Numbered from the stretch's first letter, positions 25,353 to 34,716 are shown. The stretch: DNA of 47,262 bases from PGYR01 sp041675005 (GCA_041675005.1 JBAYUQ010000023.1:1-47262), one strand, 5' to 3'. Made by a program: numbers and translations. Notes: generated from the letters alone by a model not told the origin.

Positions 25353-28300
25353 CTATTCGCTTAAATCTACTGGTGCTACTGGATAAGTGTTTGGATACCT
25401 ACCTTTGATAACACCAATCAGCTCTGCAATTTCTATTTGCAATCTCGATATGTCAGCTCTAGTGTAGGTTTTGTTATAAATCCAATCTTCATCATTACCA
25501 TTATTTTCTAGTTTATTGATAAAAAATAGACGCGAGTTTACCCTCTCAATATTTTCATTATATCTAAATGCAAAAAGAGCATACATATTCATCTGAAGTG
25601 AGTATTTATTCGCTTTCGATTCAAGGGTATCACCAGCATGGAAATTATTAGTTTTCCAATCCCATATTTCAGCATTTCCTCCATCGAAACTAATAGCATC
25701 ATAAATAGCTGTAAGAGTATGATCACCAAAAGCTAATTTCAAATCGAATTCTTTTAGCGACTCCCTAAGTAATTGTTGATGGTTACTAATGAATTCAGAA
25801 TCTAATACTCTTTGTAAATCAATAGTCAACTTATTTATGTCACCACTTTTGACTTTGATTTGGTATTGCAAAGCTGTGTTAGTAAGCACATTTTCTAATT
25901 CTTCACCATTAATTGTATTATCAATACTGAGTATTGTGCTTATATTCTCCATTAGAGCGTGGAAGAAAATACCATAATCAGTACCATCAGAAGTTTTACT
26001 ATCTTCAATTTCTACAAATTCTTCTTTATCGTAATTCAAAGTTGAAGGTTTTAGAATAGGTAAACCAAATATATAAACTTCCTTGAATTTCTCTTTGTTC
26101 CGAATATCTTGTAGCATAGCCAGCTTTGTAGCACTAAAACTAATCTCTTTCTCCAGCGCTTCTACTGTTCCTATATATCTCACGGCATCGGGGTCAATCT
26201 TTTTTTCTTTTCTTTCTACGTTGAAAGTATATTCATTTATTGCAGAGAACTCAGAATCTGTATGGATTGAGTATTCGAAATCTTTGCGTTCGTTAGTCTC
26301 ATCTTTCTTGTATAAAACAATAGAACTTAGCTTTTTTAGTTCAGGAGATGATTTAAAATCATTGAATATTCTTTGTAACTCGACTATTGGTTTCGATGAC
26401 TCTCCATTTTTCATAATCAGATGCAGAGATTTCTCAGCACGTGTAGCTGCCACATAGAGTACACGTAAGTTCTCAGCTTTTGCAGCTATGTTATTGCTTT
26501 CTTTTATCATTAAGTCAATTATTGTTTCACTCGTTGCGAACTCATGATAATTTTCGATTGAAGTTGGAATTTTCATCGTATATCCATAACCTTCATCGAA
26601 TGATGAGCTATTGATAGCCCCTTTGGGAATATTAATCAGATCGAAATCTAAGATTATAACATGAGGAAATTCCAGCCCTTTAGCACTATGTATAGTCGAT
26701 AGCTTAATCGCCTTTTCTGCTTTCCCTACATCTTCCGATTTATTATTTCTCATAAAATCATAATCAAGTAGCTCGAATGCTTGCCCCAAACTACCATAAG
26801 CCCTATCTTCCAGGGCACTAACATACCCCATAAATCTATATAGATTACGGAATACTGTTGCTTGGTTCTTATCACTTTGATAAAAATAATTCCAGTTTGA
26901 TTCATCTATTACTTTAATTATAATATTCGATAAAGGTAGCTTATTGGATAGCTGTATAGATTTATCAAGTAAAGTTGATATTTCTTTATCTAAGGGGTTA
27001 TCACTTTTACCAGCGTATTCCTGAAATTTCTGCCAGAATGTGAGTTCGTTATTTGTGTTTTTACCAATTGTAAATAAATCATTATCCGAATAATTAAACA
27101 AAGAAGATTTCAAAGCGGCAGCACAAAGCATATCATTTTCAGGAGATTCAATAAACTGAATATAGGAAATCAAACTTTTGACTTCATTTTTGTCGAAGAA
27201 TCCTTTACCAGCCATAACATTATACTCTAAACCTTTTTCAGCTAGTAACTTTGTAATCGGAGGAAAATGAGTGGTACTAGTTGATAATATACAGATATCC
27301 TCTGGTTGTGCACCTTTCTCATTAATCAGATAGTCGATAGATTTCATAAGTTGATTATAAGATCCTACTTTTCCATCTGCTTCCTTAGTCTCTCCTCTGT
27401 TATCGTAAAGCATTATATTGATTTTCTTAAAATCGTTATTTACTTCAGAGTGGAATGAAACTATAGATTGATAATCAATATCAAATTCACTAATTGAAGA
27501 GTTCATATATGGTGAGAATAAATCATTCACAAAGGCATTAATCTCCAAATCTGAACGGAAAGAAGTATTAAGCTCTAATCTATTAGCATGATCTAATTTA
27601 CTACGCAAATTCTTGAATACTCGAACATCAGCATTACGGAAACGATAAATGCTCTGTTTATCATCCCCCACTACGAATATCTTGACTTCACCCGTATCGC
27701 GAATCAGATTCGCAATAGCAAGTTGTCGATCGTCCGTGTCTTGGAACTCATCTATCATCACATAAGCTAGTTCGTCTTGCACTATCTCTTTTACTATAGG
27801 AATATTGAGCAATTCTACCGCTATATCAATTGTTGAATCATTGTCAATTTTATTAGATTTATAATTCTGTACTGAATAACGCTCAGCTACTTCTTTGGTT
27901 AATACCGTCAGTGCTAAACCAATTTCAATTCTATTCTCGAGAAGTGATTTGCTTTCTTCACTTGTTCCTTCTATTATATCATTGAAATTACTAATTAACG
28001 AATCGAACTCACCAAATGCAATGGGACCAACTATTTTTTTAACGGCAAGACTATTACCTTCCTTAACTCCTCTTAGATTATGTAGCTTTACTAATATTTC
28101 TTCAAGACTAGTGGAATTATATAACTCTTCGGAATAGAAATCATCAACCACTGGTTGTAATTTTTCTATTGTTTTATCCTTTAGGATACTTACAGTTGTA
28201 CATTCTTCTCTTAATTTATTCAGCATTCCAAATATAAACTTTTTATTATTCTCTTTTGTTTGGGTTAGAAATTTATTGATTATTGTCTGGCTGTCTTGCT

Positions 28301-28910
28301 CGTAGAACCGTTGTTGCTTATCCAGATGTACTTGTTTATATACAAGTGAAAGTATAAGCGAAACTGTATCTTGAACTCCTAAGAAAAGAATTGATTTTGC
28401 TATGTGGGTATAGTTTGGACTATCGATTTCACCTAGAACGTCATTAATGATTCTTGTGAGCATTATGCTTTTTTCATTCTCGTCCAATACCGAGAAGTTT
28501 GGCTCTAATCCTGCTCTAAATGCATGATCTTTGATTAAACCTCTACAAAATTTATGGATTGTCCCAACTTCTAAGTTTACAAGGTTTCTGTTTATCTTGT
28601 CAAGTATTTCTATTTGCTTTTTATCAAGCTCTATATTTTCAAATGGCTTAGTTTTATTGAATAAACTTACAATCGTTTCTCTGATTTTCTTCCGTATTTC
28701 AGATGCAGCTTTATTTGTAAATGTAATAGCTACTATATTCTTATAATTAAACTTATCAGGATGAAATAGCTGCAAATACAGATATTTTCTTACTAATAAA
28801 GTAGTTTTACCAGAACCTGCATTAGCTGTAACTGAAACATCATCATCGAACTTCAGTGTTGCAGCTCTTTGTTCAGGCGTTAGATCTTTTAGAAACTCTT
28901 GTACTGTCAT
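25353..28910 (-). CDS. AddA/RecB-like UvrD-family helicase-nuclease
   Basis: A 1185-aa DNA repair enzyme. N-terminal superfamily 1A helicase: LTPEQRAATLKFD, Walker A TANAGSGKTTLLV (about 29-41), ITFTNKAASEIRKKI, MIDEFQDTDDRQL and VVGDDKQSIYRFRNADV; then the C-terminal helicase half (LSTIHSAKGLEFPHVII, LRVLYVAATRAEKSLHL). The last 200 residues hold a PD-(D/E)XK nuclease domain (YGIFFHALMEN, AEIWDWKTNN near 1083, then SLQMNMYALFAF). Such enzymes process double-strand breaks with an AddB partner; none is adjacent. The start lies one base after the peptidase stop codon, so the two are coupled. Confidence 0.92.
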   Translation of the reverse strand: MTVQEFLKDLTPEQRAATLKFDDDVSVTANAGSGKTTLLVRKYLYLQLFHPDKFNYKNIVAITFTNKAASEIRKKIRETIVSLFNKTKPFENIELDKKQIEILDKINRNLVNLEVGTIHKFCRGLIKDHAFRAGLEPNFSVLDENEKSIMLTRIINDVLGEIDSPNYTHIAKSILFLGVQDTVSLILSLVYKQVHLDKQQRFYEQDSQTIINKFLTQTKENNKKFIFGMLNKLREECTTVSILKDKTIEKLQPVVDDFYSEELYNSTSLEEILVKLHNLRGVKEGNSLAVKKIVGPIAFGEFDSLISNFNDIIEGTSEESKSLLENRIEIGLALTVLTKEVAERYSVQNYKSNKIDNDSTIDIAVELLNIPIVKEIVQDELAYVMIDEFQDTDDRQLAIANLIRDTGEVKIFVVGDDKQSIYRFRNADVRVFKNLRSKLDHANRLELNTSFRSDLEINAFVNDLFSPYMNSSISEFDIDYQSIVSFHSEVNNDFKKINIMLYDNRGETKEADGKVGSYNQLMKSIDYLINEKGAQPEDICILSTSTTHFPPITKLLAEKGLEYNVMAGKGFFDKNEVKSLISYIQFIESPENDMLCAAALKSSLFNYSDNDLFTIGKNTNNELTFWQKFQEYAGKSDNPLDKEISTLLDKSIQLSNKLPLSNIIIKVIDESNWNYFYQSDKNQATVFRNLYRFMGYVSALEDRAYGSLGQAFELLDYDFMRNNKSEDVGKAEKAIKLSTIHSAKGLEFPHVIILDFDLINIPKGAINSSSFDEGYGYTMKIPTSIENYHEFATSETIIDLMIKESNNIAAKAENLRVLYVAATRAEKSLHLIMKNGESSKPIVELQRIFNDFKSSPELKKLSSIVLYKKDETNERKDFEYSIHTDSEFSAINEYTFNVERKEKKIDPDAVRYIGTVEALEKEISFSATKLAMLQDIRNKEKFKEVYIFGLPILKPSTLNYDKEEFVEIEDSKTSDGTDYGIFFHALMENISTILSIDNTINGEELENVLTNTALQYQIKVKSGDINKLTIDLQRVLDSEFISNHQQLLRESLKEFDLKLAFGDHTLTAIYDAISFDGGNAEIWDWKTNNFHAGDTLESKANKYSLQMNMYALFAFRYNENIERVNSRLFFINKLENNGNDEDWIYNKTYTRADISRLQIEIAELIGVIKGRYPNTYPVAPVDLSE

Positions 28911-28911
28911 A

Positions 28912-30090
28912 TTACTTCAATTTCATTTTAGATTTGATATTAGCTGGAATTCCCTTTTTATTAAGAGTTATACCTGTGGTTTTGTGCATAAAGTATGAGT
29001 ACGAAACATAAAGATATCCATCGTGACCTCTTTTCTTAGTTCCCCAAGAGTTTTTCACAACAAAGTATTTTCTATCCAATTTATCTTTTACTATGCCAAC
29101 TATGTGCATACCATGATCATCTTGAGTAAGATAAGTATCGAAGTCTTCTTGGCGTATATCCTGTGTGATATCTAGCTCTGTATATATAGAATCCCATTTT
29201 AGTTTATCTTTATCTAGAATCATTTGCTTCATATCTGCGGGGTTAATAATCAAGCCATATTTCGACTCAAATGATGGTTCCGATACATCGGCACCCCAAT
29301 CAACTGAATAGCCATTCTCCAATGCTTTTTCAGTGATTTCTAGCATTTCAGTCATAGGCACATTATAGAATTCTCCATGTGAGAAATTATCGGGTACTTC
29401 TAGAACAAATTTATCGTAAAATGGATGATGTGTGAACGAAGTAACATCAACAAATTGCTTAGTATCTATACCCAGGTGGTCTCTGTAAGTTAATGGAGTA
29501 TATTCCACACCATTTACCTTGAACTTAGTAGGAGCTTTGCCCATATACACATCCAGAACTGCATCGAATGCTTTTTTCCATTTTGTTGTTCTATTGCTCG
29601 CATCAGTAGCAACTACTCTTTTTAGCATATCTTCCAAAATACCAGACATTTCTGCGTGATTTAGATATCCATTCTCAGGACGAGTAGAGTATTCTGATTC
29701 TGGGACTACTCCGTATTTTGCTATCGAACGCATAACATCATTGGTCAAAGCACCCTCACCGAATTGTGTTGTACCATGATAGCGAACGTATAAGTCTGCT
29801 TTTTCGGGATACATATTCCTAACAATAAACATCTCAGACAAATCAACTTCGCCCTTTCCTTCACGTAGTAACTCAGTTTCTATAAATGAATTACCTGCAA
29901 AAGTCCAGCAAGTACCAGTTCTGTTTTGGTTCTTTACATCAGTTGTTTCTACATTGATTATCTGCTCGAATTCATAGACTGAGTCTATTTTATGCATCAT
30001 ATCCTCCTCATCTTCATCATCTGATAGTAGTGGAATATGTGATATAGAAAAAAGTAGGAGGAATACAAGGGTACAATTTAATAATTTCAT
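28912..30090 (-). CDS. Secreted C1-family (bleomycin hydrolase/PepC-like) cysteine peptidase
   Basis: A 392-aa papain-fold peptidase with an N-terminal signal peptide (about 1-22), unlike cytosolic PepC. The triad is visible: Gln55 and Cys61 in QNRTGTCWTFAGNSFIETEL, His329 in DDHGMHIVGIV, and Asn347 in VVKNSWGTKKRGHDGYLYVS. The RTGTCW and GxxHG layout fits the C1B aminopeptidase C/bleomycin hydrolase group. Length (about 370 mature) is somewhat shorter than the usual 440-450. Likely periplasmic or extracellular peptide processing. It lies in a minus-strand run with a DUF3078 barrel and the AddA-like gene. Confidence 0.9.
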   Translation of the reverse strand: MKLLNCTLVFLLLFSISHIPLLSDDEDEEDMMHKIDSVYEFEQIINVETTDVKNQNRTGTCWTFAGNSFIETELLREGKGEVDLSEMFIVRNMYPEKADLYVRYHGTTQFGEGALTNDVMRSIAKYGVVPESEYSTRPENGYLNHAEMSGILEDMLKRVVATDASNRTTKWKKAFDAVLDVYMGKAPTKFKVNGVEYTPLTYRDHLGIDTKQFVDVTSFTHHPFYDKFVLEVPDNFSHGEFYNVPMTEMLEITEKALENGYSVDWGADVSEPSFESKYGLIINPADMKQMILDKDKLKWDSIYTELDITQDIRQEDFDTYLTQDDHGMHIVGIVKDKLDRKYFVVKNSWGTKKRGHDGYLYVSYSYFMHKTTGITLNKKGIPANIKSKMKLK

Positions 30091-30162
30091 TTTGTTTTAT
30101 TTAAAATTTCAAAAAATTAAAATAATCAAAAAGTTGTTACTAAATGAAAATGTTGAAGAATA

Positions 30163-31146
30163 TTAGAAATTAAATGTATGTGTAAACCCAAACACTAAAG
30201 TTTGTTCCAATTGACGGTGGCTATATATCTGCTCATCGTAAGTCAAATTAGCAGAGTATTGCAAGCTGAAGTATTTGTATTTGAGAGTTGTAAAGAATAT
30301 TCCATTCACCGAGACTTTACTCACGTCTTCGAAGAAAGAATCTTTCGTAATAGCAGCAATACTGAAATCAGTATAGAATGAGAAATCATCAGCGAGCATA
30401 GTATCATAAGTAAACTTTAATATTCCACTATAACCAGTTTCTAAAGTGAAGTGACTTTGTACATCCGAAAGTGGGTTATTATCATCTATTATAAAATCTT
30501 TATTTTCTTCTAAAACATATTTATCTGTATAAGTTTGCTGCACAGCATAACCAACACCATATATAATTTTGAAACTTGAAGTGTTTTCATCATTAGCCCA
30601 ATTATAGTCTTGTCCAACGAAAAGTGTATGATAAAGGTAAGCGGGATCCAAAAATGATATTGGGTTGCCGTAATTGTCGTTCTCATCCATTGATGTCTGA
30701 AGTACATTATCTAGGAATAATCTAAGCTGCAATTTCTCGAAAAGACTCATAGATGGCATAATTGAGACCATCAGATTATCTTGGGTAGTAACAGGAGTAT
30801 CCTCTTTGGAGATTATTTGACCATATTGTGCAGTTACACTTGAATTGAAATTGAATGTACTACCATATATATCTAGCTTAGAACGAAGAGAACCAAGCCA
30901 TTGTGCGCTTATAGTCTCTTCTCCCCTCTCGTAGCTAGTACTTTGGAGATTGAAACCAAGAGTTGGTGAAAGCATGAAATCAATCACGCTTTCACTCTCT
31001 TCTTTAATTTCTTCTTCTTGATAATCTTCAGAATTGTCTAATGAATCAATTATTTCATCTTCAATGACAACAGCAGTAGAGTCCTCTTGCGAATATGCAA
31101 AAGAGCCGATTAAAAGAAAGACAATAATAAATAGATAAATCTTCAT
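30163..31146 (-). CDS. DUF3078-like outer-membrane beta-barrel protein
   Basis: A 327-aa protein with signal peptide (MKIYLFIIVFLLIGSFAYS), a short acidic linker (30-55) and then about a dozen alternating amphipathic strands ending in aromatic residues (LEQTLVFGFTHTFNF). The strand pattern and the ending YSHRQLEQTL suggest DUF3078, a Bacteroidota outer-membrane barrel family of unknown role. It starts immediately after the stop of the last of four paralogous exported proteins (0-nt gap), so it is probably co-transcribed with them and could be their outer-membrane partner. Confidence 0.78.
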   Translation of the reverse strand: MKIYLFIIVFLLIGSFAYSQEDSTAVVIEDEIIDSLDNSEDYQEEEIKEESESVIDFMLSPTLGFNLQSTSYERGEETISAQWLGSLRSKLDIYGSTFNFNSSVTAQYGQIISKEDTPVTTQDNLMVSIMPSMSLFEKLQLRLFLDNVLQTSMDENDNYGNPISFLDPAYLYHTLFVGQDYNWANDENTSSFKIIYGVGYAVQQTYTDKYVLEENKDFIIDDNNPLSDVQSHFTLETGYSGILKFTYDTMLADDFSFYTDFSIAAITKDSFFEDVSKVSVNGIFFTTLKYKYFSLQYSANLTYDEQIYSHRQLEQTLVFGFTHTFNF

Positions 31147-31722
31147 TTATTTACAGGTAACTTTAACTTTTATTTGCCCACCTTTCATAGGTGTAATTTC
31201 AACTACTCCGTCACAATCATCATCTACACCATCAGATGATTCATCTACATTTCGGCCTATCGCTTTACCTGCATCCGCTTTACTCAAACCATTCTCTGAT
31301 CCATTAGTCTTTGAAACTGGCTTATGTTGTCTTCTGCCTGTTGCCATACCACTACCAGCTTCACGAGACTTTGAAGCATAATAATCATATCCTTTCTTAG
31401 ATAGATACATAGATTTAGTAGATAAGTCAATACTGATTGGTTTAATTCTAGCTGTAGATTTGGATGAAGGGCAAGTGATTTTTTCATTTACCTGGTCACC
31501 AATAACGCTGCTAACTCCATTCATTTCTATAGTAACTTTATAGTCACCTTCTTTCAATCCAGTAGCGATAAACTCACCTCTACCATTAGTATTACCTTTT
31601 ACAGCAACACCATTTGGGGATTGCTCTACTGTAATACCTATCCCTGGTATTGGGTCACCTGCAAAAAGTACAAAAGGTAGTATAAGTAATGCTATTATTA
31701 TTATTTTCATTTGTTTACTCAT
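31147..31722 (-). CDS. Modular small exported protein, paralog 4
   Basis: A 191-aa protein with signal peptide (ending FVLFAG). An N-terminal carboxypeptidase-regulatory-like beta domain (VKGNTNGRGEFIATGLKEGDYKV in part) precedes a central segment with GSGMATGRRQHKPVSKTNG, then an Asp-rich SSDGVDDDCDGVVEI and a short C-terminal strand ending VTCK. The ATGRRQHKP word matches the TGKRQHKP words of paralog 1, and the DDDCD block is shared by all four. ATG at 31710 is an alternative start. It is the most diverged of the set at its N-terminus. Confidence 0.75.
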   Translation of the reverse strand: MSKQMKIIIIALLILPFVLFAGDPIPGIGITVEQSPNGVAVKGNTNGRGEFIATGLKEGDYKVTIEMNGVSSVIGDQVNEKITCPSSKSTARIKPISIDLSTKSMYLSKKGYDYYASKSREAGSGMATGRRQHKPVSKTNGSENGLSKADAGKAIGRNVDESSDGVDDDCDGVVEITPMKGGQIKVKVTCK

Positions 31723-31725
31723 TTA

Positions 31726-32298
31726 CTAGTTGGATTTAGTTTTGATATTAATTTTAATACCGCCACCACGATTAGTACTAGTAGATACTTCAATTGTTGC
31801 ACCATCACAGTCATCATCTAAACCATCCCCATCACTATCAGCCACATTTCTTTGTTGCTTTATGTTAGATCTAGAAGTATTAATATTAGCTTCTGCTCTT
31901 TCAGAACTGTTAGTTTCATCTATACCAGCTTCACTCCTTTCTAGTGTAACGTCACTGTACTTAGTTCTCCCTGGCCTTTTTCTTAATATTAGATCATCAC
32001 CATCTTTATAGTCTGAAATTTTAGCATTAAAAAGCATTGGGGTTGCTTTATCTATTCTGCCTTTAGTGTTATTGACTCCCAATACAATAGATTTTCCATT
32101 ATTTGTAAGCTTAACATCCCATACTGCATCAGTAACACCATCTAGGGTCAAACTTCCTTGACTATTTAACTTTCCAGATTTTATAGTTTTACCATTAGCA
32201 TCAACAATTGATACAACTGTTCCTTCTAAGCAGCGCGGTGCCGCTGAGTAAAGTGCCATTGGTAGCACAAATAGTAATATTAGTAATATGTTTTTCAT
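31726..32298 (-). CDS. Modular small exported protein, paralog 3
   Basis: A 190-aa protein from the ATG at 32298 (a TTG 15 nt upstream would add five residues). The signal peptide (ILLILLFVLPMALYSA) is nearly identical to that of paralogs 1 and 2. Then a beta domain (LEGTVVSIVDANGKTIKSGK, LTLDGVTDAVWDVKLTNNGK), a central segment with SERAEANINTSRSNIKQQRN, the calcium-loop-like DSDGDGLDDDCDG, and a C-terminal strand (GGGIKINIKTKSN). Function unknown. It lies 3 nt before paralog 4. Confidence 0.77.
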   Translation of the reverse strand: MKNILLILLFVLPMALYSAAPRCLEGTVVSIVDANGKTIKSGKLNSQGSLTLDGVTDAVWDVKLTNNGKSIVLGVNNTKGRIDKATPMLFNAKISDYKDGDDLILRKRPGRTKYSDVTLERSEAGIDETNSSERAEANINTSRSNIKQQRNVADSDGDGLDDDCDGATIEVSTSTNRGGGIKINIKTKSN

Positions 32299-32314
32299 AA
32301 TTCTCACTCTCAAT

Positions 32315-32863
32315 TTATTTTAAAATAGTTACATGTATTTCTACTCTTCCGTCACCTTTAGAAGCAACGCTTATAGTTGCATCGTCGCAGCTATCACCTA
32401 ATCCATCATCATCACTGTCTGTGTCTAGTCTTTGTGACTTTTTATTAGATCTGGAAGTATTTATATTTGCTTTGGTATTAACACCACCCTTTTGTTGCAC
32501 TACGTGTGCCGCTTCGTGACTAACTAATAGCTCCGATCCTTCTTTATAGTCTGATATTTTGGCTTTGAATAGCAATGGAGTTGATTTGTCGATTCCTCCT
32601 CTCTTCTTATTAACACCTAAAAGAATAGATTTACCATTATTAGTGAGCTTTATATCATTAGCGGATTCCCAAGCACAATCTACATCACTACCAGACCCAC
32701 CTATCTTAAGGGTCAAACTTCCTTTACTATTTAACTTTCCAGAACTGATTACTTTACCTTTTGCATCAACAATTGATACAACTGTTCCTTCTAAGCAGCT
32801 AGGTGCCGCTGAGTATAGTGCCATAGGTAGCACAAATATTATTAATAGTATTAAATTCTTCAT
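32315..32863 (-). CDS. Modular small exported protein, paralog 2, with an HExxH motif
   Basis: A 182-aa protein from the ATG at 32863, placed after a GGAG ribosome site. Signal peptide and first beta domain are close to paralog 3 (LEGTVVSIVDAKGKVISSGK). The central segment differs: LLVSHEAAHVVQQKGGV, an HExxH motif followed by VVQQ as at the end of DUF4157 domains, then ANINTSRSNKKS. Next come DSDDDGLGDSCDD and a C-terminal strand (VASKGDGRVEIHVTILK). It is too short to hold a complete DUF4157 or other known metallopeptidase domain, so enzyme activity is doubtful. Confidence 0.77.
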   Translation of the reverse strand: MKNLILLIIFVLPMALYSAAPSCLEGTVVSIVDAKGKVISSGKLNSKGSLTLKIGGSGSDVDCAWESANDIKLTNNGKSILLGVNKKRGGIDKSTPLLFKAKISDYKEGSELLVSHEAAHVVQQKGGVNTKANINTSRSNKKSQRLDTDSDDDGLGDSCDDATISVASKGDGRVEIHVTILK

Positions 32864-32942
32864 TACAAACTCCAAATTATACTTTGTTTATATCCTTAAC
32901 TTACTGTAATTAAAGCAGTTCAATAACTTTAATGTAAAATAA

Positions 32943-33521
32943 TTATTTTGTTACAGTCATATCCTGGAAAACTGCTTTACCAGCTCCACCACCGCCAACA
33001 GATACAGTAACAGATATTTCAAAATCATCACAATCATTATCTTCCCCATCATCAGAAGCTGATGATTTAGTTGAAGACTTGTCTATTTCTTTTGCAATTT
33101 TCACAGGTTCGTGTTGTCTTTTACCAGTGGGTAAACCACTAGCCGCATCTCTAGTACTACTTTTATTTGCCGTTGCCCATGTACCAGAAGAAGGTCTGAA
33201 TATCCCAGCACTCCCATTTTGAGAACTCATACGGAACGAAATTGGTTTATGTTGTCTTTTGCCAGTTGGTAAACCACTAAATCTACCTGTAGTTGGCTTG
33301 TCCAAGTTGCAAGTTTGCCCATTCTTAGATAATCTTATAGTATATGCAACATCATCTAACCCGTCTAATGTCAGTTGACCTCGATTATCAAATTTTCCTG
33401 TTTTAAAAACTTTACCGTTTGCATCGATAAGTGAGACTTCGGTTCCTGCTGCACAACTTGGTGAAGCAGAGTATAGTGCCATAGGCAGCACAAATAATAG
33501 AACTAGTAATAGATTTTTCAT
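32943..33521 (-). CDS. Modular small exported protein, paralog 1
   Basis: A 192-aa protein, first of the array, with a GGAG ribosome site and signal peptide (LLLVLLFVLPMALYSA). A beta domain follows (GTEVSLIDANGKVFKTGK, LTLDGLDDVAYTIRLSKNG). The central segment holds two copies of SGLPTGKRQH(K/E)P; the second continues as VKIAKEIDKSS. Then EDNDCDD and a C-terminal strand VGGGGAGKAVFQDMTVTK. The GKRxHxP...K..DKSS and GGGGAGK...QD..xTK words resemble segments of Hcp-type tube proteins. No full Hcp domain is present. Function unknown. Confidence 0.78.
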   Translation of the reverse strand: MKNLLLVLLFVLPMALYSASPSCAAGTEVSLIDANGKVFKTGKFDNRGQLTLDGLDDVAYTIRLSKNGQTCNLDKPTTGRFSGLPTGKRQHKPISFRMSSQNGSAGIFRPSSGTWATANKSSTRDAASGLPTGKRQHEPVKIAKEIDKSSTKSSASDDGEDNDCDDFEISVTVSVGGGGAGKAVFQDMTVTK

Positions 33522-33714
33522 AACAAACTCCAGATAAGTAAATAAAATGTTAAATAAGAATTAGGATTAAAATACGGTATTTTTAATTAATATCTTCAGT
33601 ATTTTTACTGGTTTTTTTTGAAAACAATAAATTCGGTCTAATATTCTCTTTACATACTAATATTTGTTAATTTTGAAATCTATTTATAATCTTATATTAA
33701 AAAAAGGTAGAATA

Positions 33715-34716
33715 ATGTCAGTTAAACTTGCTATCAATGGATTTGGTCGAATCGGAAGATTGGCTTTCAGAGAAATTTATAACAGGAATTTGGATATAGA
33801 CGTAATAGGCATCAACGATTTGACCGATTCGAAAACATTGGCTCACCTACTAAAATATGACTCAGTACATGGTAGATTTGCCGGTACAGTAGAAGCTAGA
33901 GAAGGTGCTATCGTTGTAAATGGTAAAGAAATAAAAATATCTGCAGAAAGAAATCCAGAAGGTATTCCTTGGGTTAATCCAGATATAGTATTAGAATCTA
34001 CTGGTGTGTTTAGCACTAGAGAAGCTATGTCAAGACATTTCAAATCTGGTGCAAAGAAAGTAGTACTTTCTGCTCCCGCAAAAGATCAAATGGACGCAAA
34101 CATTGTTCTAGGTGTAAATGATGGTGATTTGACTGGTGATGAGAAGCTAATATCGAATGCTTCATGTACTACGAACTGCCTTGCTCCTATGGTGAAAATA
34201 TTAGATGAGAACTTTGGTTTGAAATCTGGATTTATGACAACAGTACACGCATACACAAACGACCAAAGAATATTAGACCTTCCTCACTCAGATTTGAGAA
34301 GAGCAAGATCAGCAGCTGTTAATGCTATACCTACTACTACTGGGGCAGCGAAGGCGGTTGGATTAGTTTATCCTAAAGTACAAGGTAAGTTACATGGTTA
34401 TGCTGTTAGGATTCCTATTCCTGATGGTTCATTGACTGACTTTTCTGTTGTATTAGAAAAATCTGTTACAATCGAAGAAGTAAATGCTGCATTCAAAAAA
34501 GCTTCAGAAAATGAATTAAAAGGAATACTAGAATACACTACTGACCCGATCGTTTCTTCTGATATAGTTGGTAATAGACACTCATGTATATTCGATTCTC
34601 AACTAACAGATGTAGTTGATGGAACTCATGTTAAAGTTGTTGGCTGGTATGATAATGAAGCTGGTTATAGTAATAGAATTTTAGATTTAGTTTTAAAAAT
34701 ATCAACGCAGTTATAA
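33715..34716 (+). CDS. gap: Glyceraldehyde-3-phosphate dehydrogenase (NAD-type)
   Basis: A 333-aa enzyme of glycolysis. The start at 33715 (MSVKLAINGFGRIGR) has AAGG upstream; an in-frame TTG at 33664 is not credible. The Rossmann motif GFGRIGR is at 9-15. The catalytic Cys151 sits in SNASCTTNCLAP, and HAYTNDQRILDLPHSDLRRARSAA carries the catalytic His and the Leu-Pro pair typical of NAD-dependent glycolytic GAPDH. The C-terminal WYDNEAGYSNR is intact. It overlaps pgk by one base, forming a gap-pgk unit. Confidence 0.97.
   Translation: MSVKLAINGFGRIGRLAFREIYNRNLDIDVIGINDLTDSKTLAHLLKYDSVHGRFAGTVEAREGAIVVNGKEIKISAERNPEGIPWVNPDIVLESTGVFSTREAMSRHFKSGAKKVVLSAPAKDQMDANIVLGVNDGDLTGDEKLISNASCTTNCLAPMVKILDENFGLKSGFMTTVHAYTNDQRILDLPHSDLRRARSAAVNAIPTTTGAAKAVGLVYPKVQGKLHGYAVRIPIPDGSLTDFSVVLEKSVTIEEVNAAFKKASENELKGILEYTTDPIVSSDIVGNRHSCIFDSQLTDVVDGTHVKVVGWYDNEAGYSNRILDLVLKISTQL

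Noticed and set aside
31147..33521. Type VI secretion or phage-tail locus, based on Hcp-like words
   Set aside because: No sheath, baseplate, ATPase or complete Hcp gene is in the window; only short motif similarity inside exported proteins.
33664..33714. N-terminal extension of GAPDH
   Set aside because: Needs a TTG start and adds 17 residues not expected in GAPDH; the ATG at 33715 has a ribosome site and the family N-terminus.
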